Shown here one piece after another: positions 61,569-64,000 of a stretch of DNA of 64,000 bases. The translations under genes and the position numbers were made by a program. This DNA is from Luminiphilus syltensis NOR5-1B (GTDB lineage Bacteria; Pseudomonadota; Gammaproteobacteria; Pseudomonadales; Halieaceae): contig NZ_DS999411.1 of the NCBI RefSeq assembly GCF_000158175.1, positions 2,215,784 through 2,279,783 of the forward strand, in the 5' to 3' direction. The notes under the pieces are model-generated. The model saw only the letters and a program-made list of their open reading frames with translations. It was not told the origin of the DNA and ran no database searches. The stretch's first letter is position 1. Every line of letters begins with the position of its first letter.

Positions 61569-64000
61569 GTGAGTTACGATCAAACCACCAGTAATCTGCA
61601 ATCGAACGGTAATCAACTGCTCTCAGACGATGAGGAAATCGCGGAGTGGCAGCAAGCGTTACTTGCGCTCTTCAACCACGCAGGGTCAGGGCGTGCGCGT
61701 GAGGTGCTCGATGGCTTGGTCACCATTGCCCGAGATCCTGCCATCGGCTGGCGGTCACCCCTGAATAGTCCCTACGAAAACACCGTAACCGTCGACCGGC
61801 AGCCGCCGTTCCCGGGAGATCTCGATCTTGAGGAGCAATTGGTGGCCATCATGCGCTGGAATGCGCTTGCCATGGTGGTGCGCGCCAATCAGACCTATGG
61901 AGAACTGGGTGGGCACATTGCGAGTTATGCCAGTGCCGCAGATTTGTTTGAGGTGGGCTTCAACCATTTTTTTCGTGCGCGCGATGAGAACTTTGGCGGT
62001 GACATTCTTTTTTATCAGCCGCACTCCGCGCCCGGTGTGTACGCCCGCGCTTTCCTGGAGGGGCGTTTAGACGCCTCGGACCTGTCTCACTATCGCCAGG
62101 AGGTCGCTGCATTGGGCAAGGGGGTAACGGGCTTGTGTAGTTATCCCCATCCCTGGCTCATGCCCGACTTCTGGCAGTTTCCCACTGGATCGATGGGGAT
62201 CGGTCCGATTAGCTCCATCTATCAGGCGCGCTTTATGCGTTACCTGAACCACCGGGGTCTCGCCGATACCGCAAAGCAAAAGGTGTGGGGCGTCTTCGGT
62301 GATGGTGAGATGGACGAACCCGAGAGTATGTCCGCGTTAACACTTGCCGCCAGAGAGAAGCTTGATAATTTGGTTTGGGTGGTCAACTGTAATCTGCAAC
62401 GCCTCGACGGTCCGGTCAGGGGGAATGGTCGGATTATCGATGAGCTTGAATCACTATTTGTAGGCGCGGGTTGGCGGGTTATCAAGCTGGTCTGGGGTTC
62501 GGACTGGGATGGGCTGTTCGCGGGGGATAACCAGGGTGCATTGCGAGAGGCCTTTTCCAACATTGTTGATGGGCAACTACAGACGTTTGCCGCCAACGAT
62601 GGGCGCTTTAATCGCGAGCGATTTTTCGGCCAGAATGAAGCATTGTCATCTCTGGTAGCAGGCCTCACCGATGATCAGATCGATCGACTCAAGCGCGGCG
62701 GCCACGATCTGGTAAAGATTTATTCGGCCTATCATGCCGCGCTCGAGACCGATGGTGCACCCACGGTCATCCTCGCCCAAACGAAAAAAGGTTTTGGCAT
62801 GGGGAAATCAGGTCAGGGCAAGATGACGACGCATCAGCAGAAAAAACTGGACACTGACGCCCTGCTGGAATTCCGTGATCATTTTCGGCTGCCACTGACC
62901 GACCAGCAAGTTGCTGATCTGGCTTTTTATAAACCAGCTGCGGGTTCTCGTGTTAGTGATTACCTGCATGATCGAAGGGCGGCCCTCGGTGGATACATGC
63001 CGCAGCGTTCGAACCTGGCGCCTATGGTCTCTGTTCCATCGCGATCCGTGTATGCGGGTTTTACCGAGGATCAGTCAGGCAAACCCATGTCGACTACCAT
63101 GGGCTTCGTACGCATGCTGGCCGGCCTGCTCAAGGATAAAAATCTGGGGCCGAGAGTGGTCCCTATTGTCGCCGATGAGGCGCGCACTTTCGGTATGGCG
63201 AATCTATTCAAGCAGGTCGGGATTTATGCCAGTGCCGGGCAGAAATACGAACCTGAGGATATTGGTTCGATTCTGAGTTACCGCGAAGCGCTTGACGGTC
63301 AGATTCTGGAGGAGGGTATCAGCGAAGCGGGTGCCCTCAGTTCCTGGACTGCTGCTGCGACCAGCTACTCGGTTCATGGCCTACGTATGCTGCCGTTTTA
63401 TATTTATTACTCGATGTTTGGATTTCAGCGCGTGGGCGACCTCATCTGGGCGGCGGCGGACCAGCGAGCCCGGGGTTTTTTGCTCGGTGCTACCTCGGGC
63501 AGGACCACATTGGGGGGTGAGGGACTTCAGCACCAGGATGGCCACAGTCATGTTATGGCTGCAACGGTGCCCAACTGTCGGGCTTATGACCCCGCATTCA
63601 CCGGTGAGCTTGCAGTGATTCTTGACCACGGTATGCGACGAATGATGGAGCAGGATGTCGATGAGTTCTATTACATCACCCTGATGAATGAGAATTACGC
63701 CCAGCGTCCATTACACGAGGATGCAGCGGAAGGTGTGGTTAAAGGGATGTATCGGTTGGAAACGCAGGTTCCAGATTCGACCGTGGCAACTGTGCGCCTG
63801 CTCGGTTCAGGGTCGTTGCTTCCCGAGGTGCTTCGTGCAGCGGAACGACTGGCCGAGGACTGGCAGGTCGCCAGTGAGGTGTGGAGCGTGACCAGCTATC
63901 CCGAGCTCGCCAGGCAGGCCCAGTCGGTTGAGCGGGAGAACCGCCTGCACCCGATGCAGGAGTTGAAAACCAGCTACGTGGCCGAGTGTCTCGAGGGTAA
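61569..64000 (+). CDS. aceE: Pyruvate dehydrogenase E1 component, homodimeric type (partial, 3' end outside the window)
   Basis: Thiamine-diphosphate subunit that decarboxylates pyruvate in the pyruvate dehydrogenase complex. About 810 codons are visible of a family length near 890. The GTG at 61569 follows AAAGAGCC and opens MSYDQTTSNLQSNGNQLLSD, then DDEEIAEWQQALLALFNHAG. Landmarks are GGHIASYASAADLFEVGFNHFF, the ThDP motif in VFGDGEMDEPESMSALTLAARE with NCNLQRLDG, DEARTFGMANLFKQVG and SGRTTLGGEGLQHQDGHSH. No stop codon lies in frame to base 64000. aceF should follow outside the window. Confidence 0.95.
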   Translation, partial: MSYDQTTSNLQSNGNQLLSDDEEIAEWQQALLALFNHAGSGRAREVLDGLVTIARDPAIGWRSPLNSPYENTVTVDRQPPFPGDLDLEEQLVAIMRWNALAMVVRANQTYGELGGHIASYASAADLFEVGFNHFFRARDENFGGDILFYQPHSAPGVYARAFLEGRLDASDLSHYRQEVAALGKGVTGLCSYPHPWLMPDFWQFPTGSMGIGPISSIYQARFMRYLNHRGLADTAKQKVWGVFGDGEMDEPESMSALTLAAREKLDNLVWVVNCNLQRLDGPVRGNGRIIDELESLFVGAGWRVIKLVWGSDWDGLFAGDNQGALREAFSNIVDGQLQTFAANDGRFNRERFFGQNEALSSLVAGLTDDQIDRLKRGGHDLVKIYSAYHAALETDGAPTVILAQTKKGFGMGKSGQGKMTTHQQKKLDTDALLEFRDHFRLPLTDQQVADLAFYKPAAGSRVSDYLHDRRAALGGYMPQRSNLAPMVSVPSRSVYAGFTEDQSGKPMSTTMGFVRMLAGLLKDKNLGPRVVPIVADEARTFGMANLFKQVGIYASAGQKYEPEDIGSILSYREALDGQILEEGISEAGALSSWTAAATSYSVHGLRMLPFYIYYSMFGFQRVGDLIWAAADQRARGFLLGATSGRTTLGGEGLQHQDGHSHVMAATVPNCRAYDPAFTGELAVILDHGMRRMMEQDVDEFYYITLMNENYAQRPLHEDAAEGVVKGMYRLETQVPDSTVATVRLLGSGSLLPEVLRAAERLAEDWQVASEVWSVTSYPELARQAQSVERENRLHPMQELKTSYVAECLEG

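Noticed and set aside
1-64000. CRISPR arrays, prophage or complete insertion sequences
   Set aside because: No regularly spaced repeat series, phage structural genes or transposase reading frames were seen anywhere in the window.

Overview
The window reads as a chromosomal segment of a heterotrophic marine gammaproteobacterium, most likely of the OM60/NOR5 (Halieaceae) type. This is inferred from the style of the housekeeping genes (Pseudomonas-like gltX, homodimeric-type aceE, tal, dusA), the three large TonB-dependent receptors with catabolic neighbours, and family content such as DUF2959, DUF3604 and LssY_C. No 16S gene is present, so the taxonomy stays an inference. Gene density is high and both strands are used. 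No phage, plasmid, CRISPR array or intact insertion sequence was seen.

Layout. 0-8.3 kb: tail of an upstream gene, an MlaA-like outer-membrane lipid protein, a receiver-PP2C phosphatase with a STAS partner, transaldolase, DusA, an acetolactate-synthase-like ThDP enzyme, a Tat-exported PhoD-like phosphatase and a small ABM-like protein. 8.3-15.2 kb: a five-gene oligopeptide ABC importer with two tandem binding lipoproteins and a fused double ATPase. 15.4-18.4 kb: gltX, a three-gene envelope operon and tRNA-Ala(GGC). 18.4-20.7 kb: a HigBA-type toxin-antitoxin pair with a long palindromic operator and a toxin gene lacking a normal start codon, then an M24 peptidase with exchanged metal ligands. 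21-31.2 kb: a LysR regulator divergent from a same-strand block (TonB receptor, DUF3604 enzyme, parvulin isomerase, HupE/UreJ-like protein, SDR, Rieske oxygenase, SnoaL-like protein). 31.2-34.9 kb: a dioxygenase gene remnant, the NfeD-stomatin pair, and a scarred stretch with a direct repeat and gene fragments. 34.9-42 kb: a TetR regulator, two exported amidohydrolases, a second TonB receptor and an outer-membrane channel-like protein. 42.4-44.7 kb: a DUF3754 membrane protein and a 2OG-Fe(II) oxygenase. 45-51 kb: a third TonB receptor and a compact aromatic-amine-dehydrogenase-type operon (aauB-E-D-A plus a c-type cytochrome). 51.3-64 kb: a carboxymuconolactone-decarboxylase-like protein, an LssY_C lipoprotein with an alpha/beta-hydrolase lipoprotein, M32 carboxypeptidase, an EamA exporter, a DUF302 protein, two tandem DUF900-type hydrolases, an NDH-2-like flavoprotein, and aceE running off the right edge.

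How it works together. The segment suits an organism that scavenges organic nitrogen and carbon: peptide import, periplasmic amidohydrolases, M24 and M32 peptidases, and periplasmic amine oxidation feeding electrons to a cytochrome. The items most worth following are the aau-type cluster with its methionine-free cytochrome, the DUF3604-parvulin-HupE block tied to a TonB receptor and a Rieske oxygenase, the damaged or non-ATG HigB toxin under an intact operator, and the lipoprotein hydrolase pairs.
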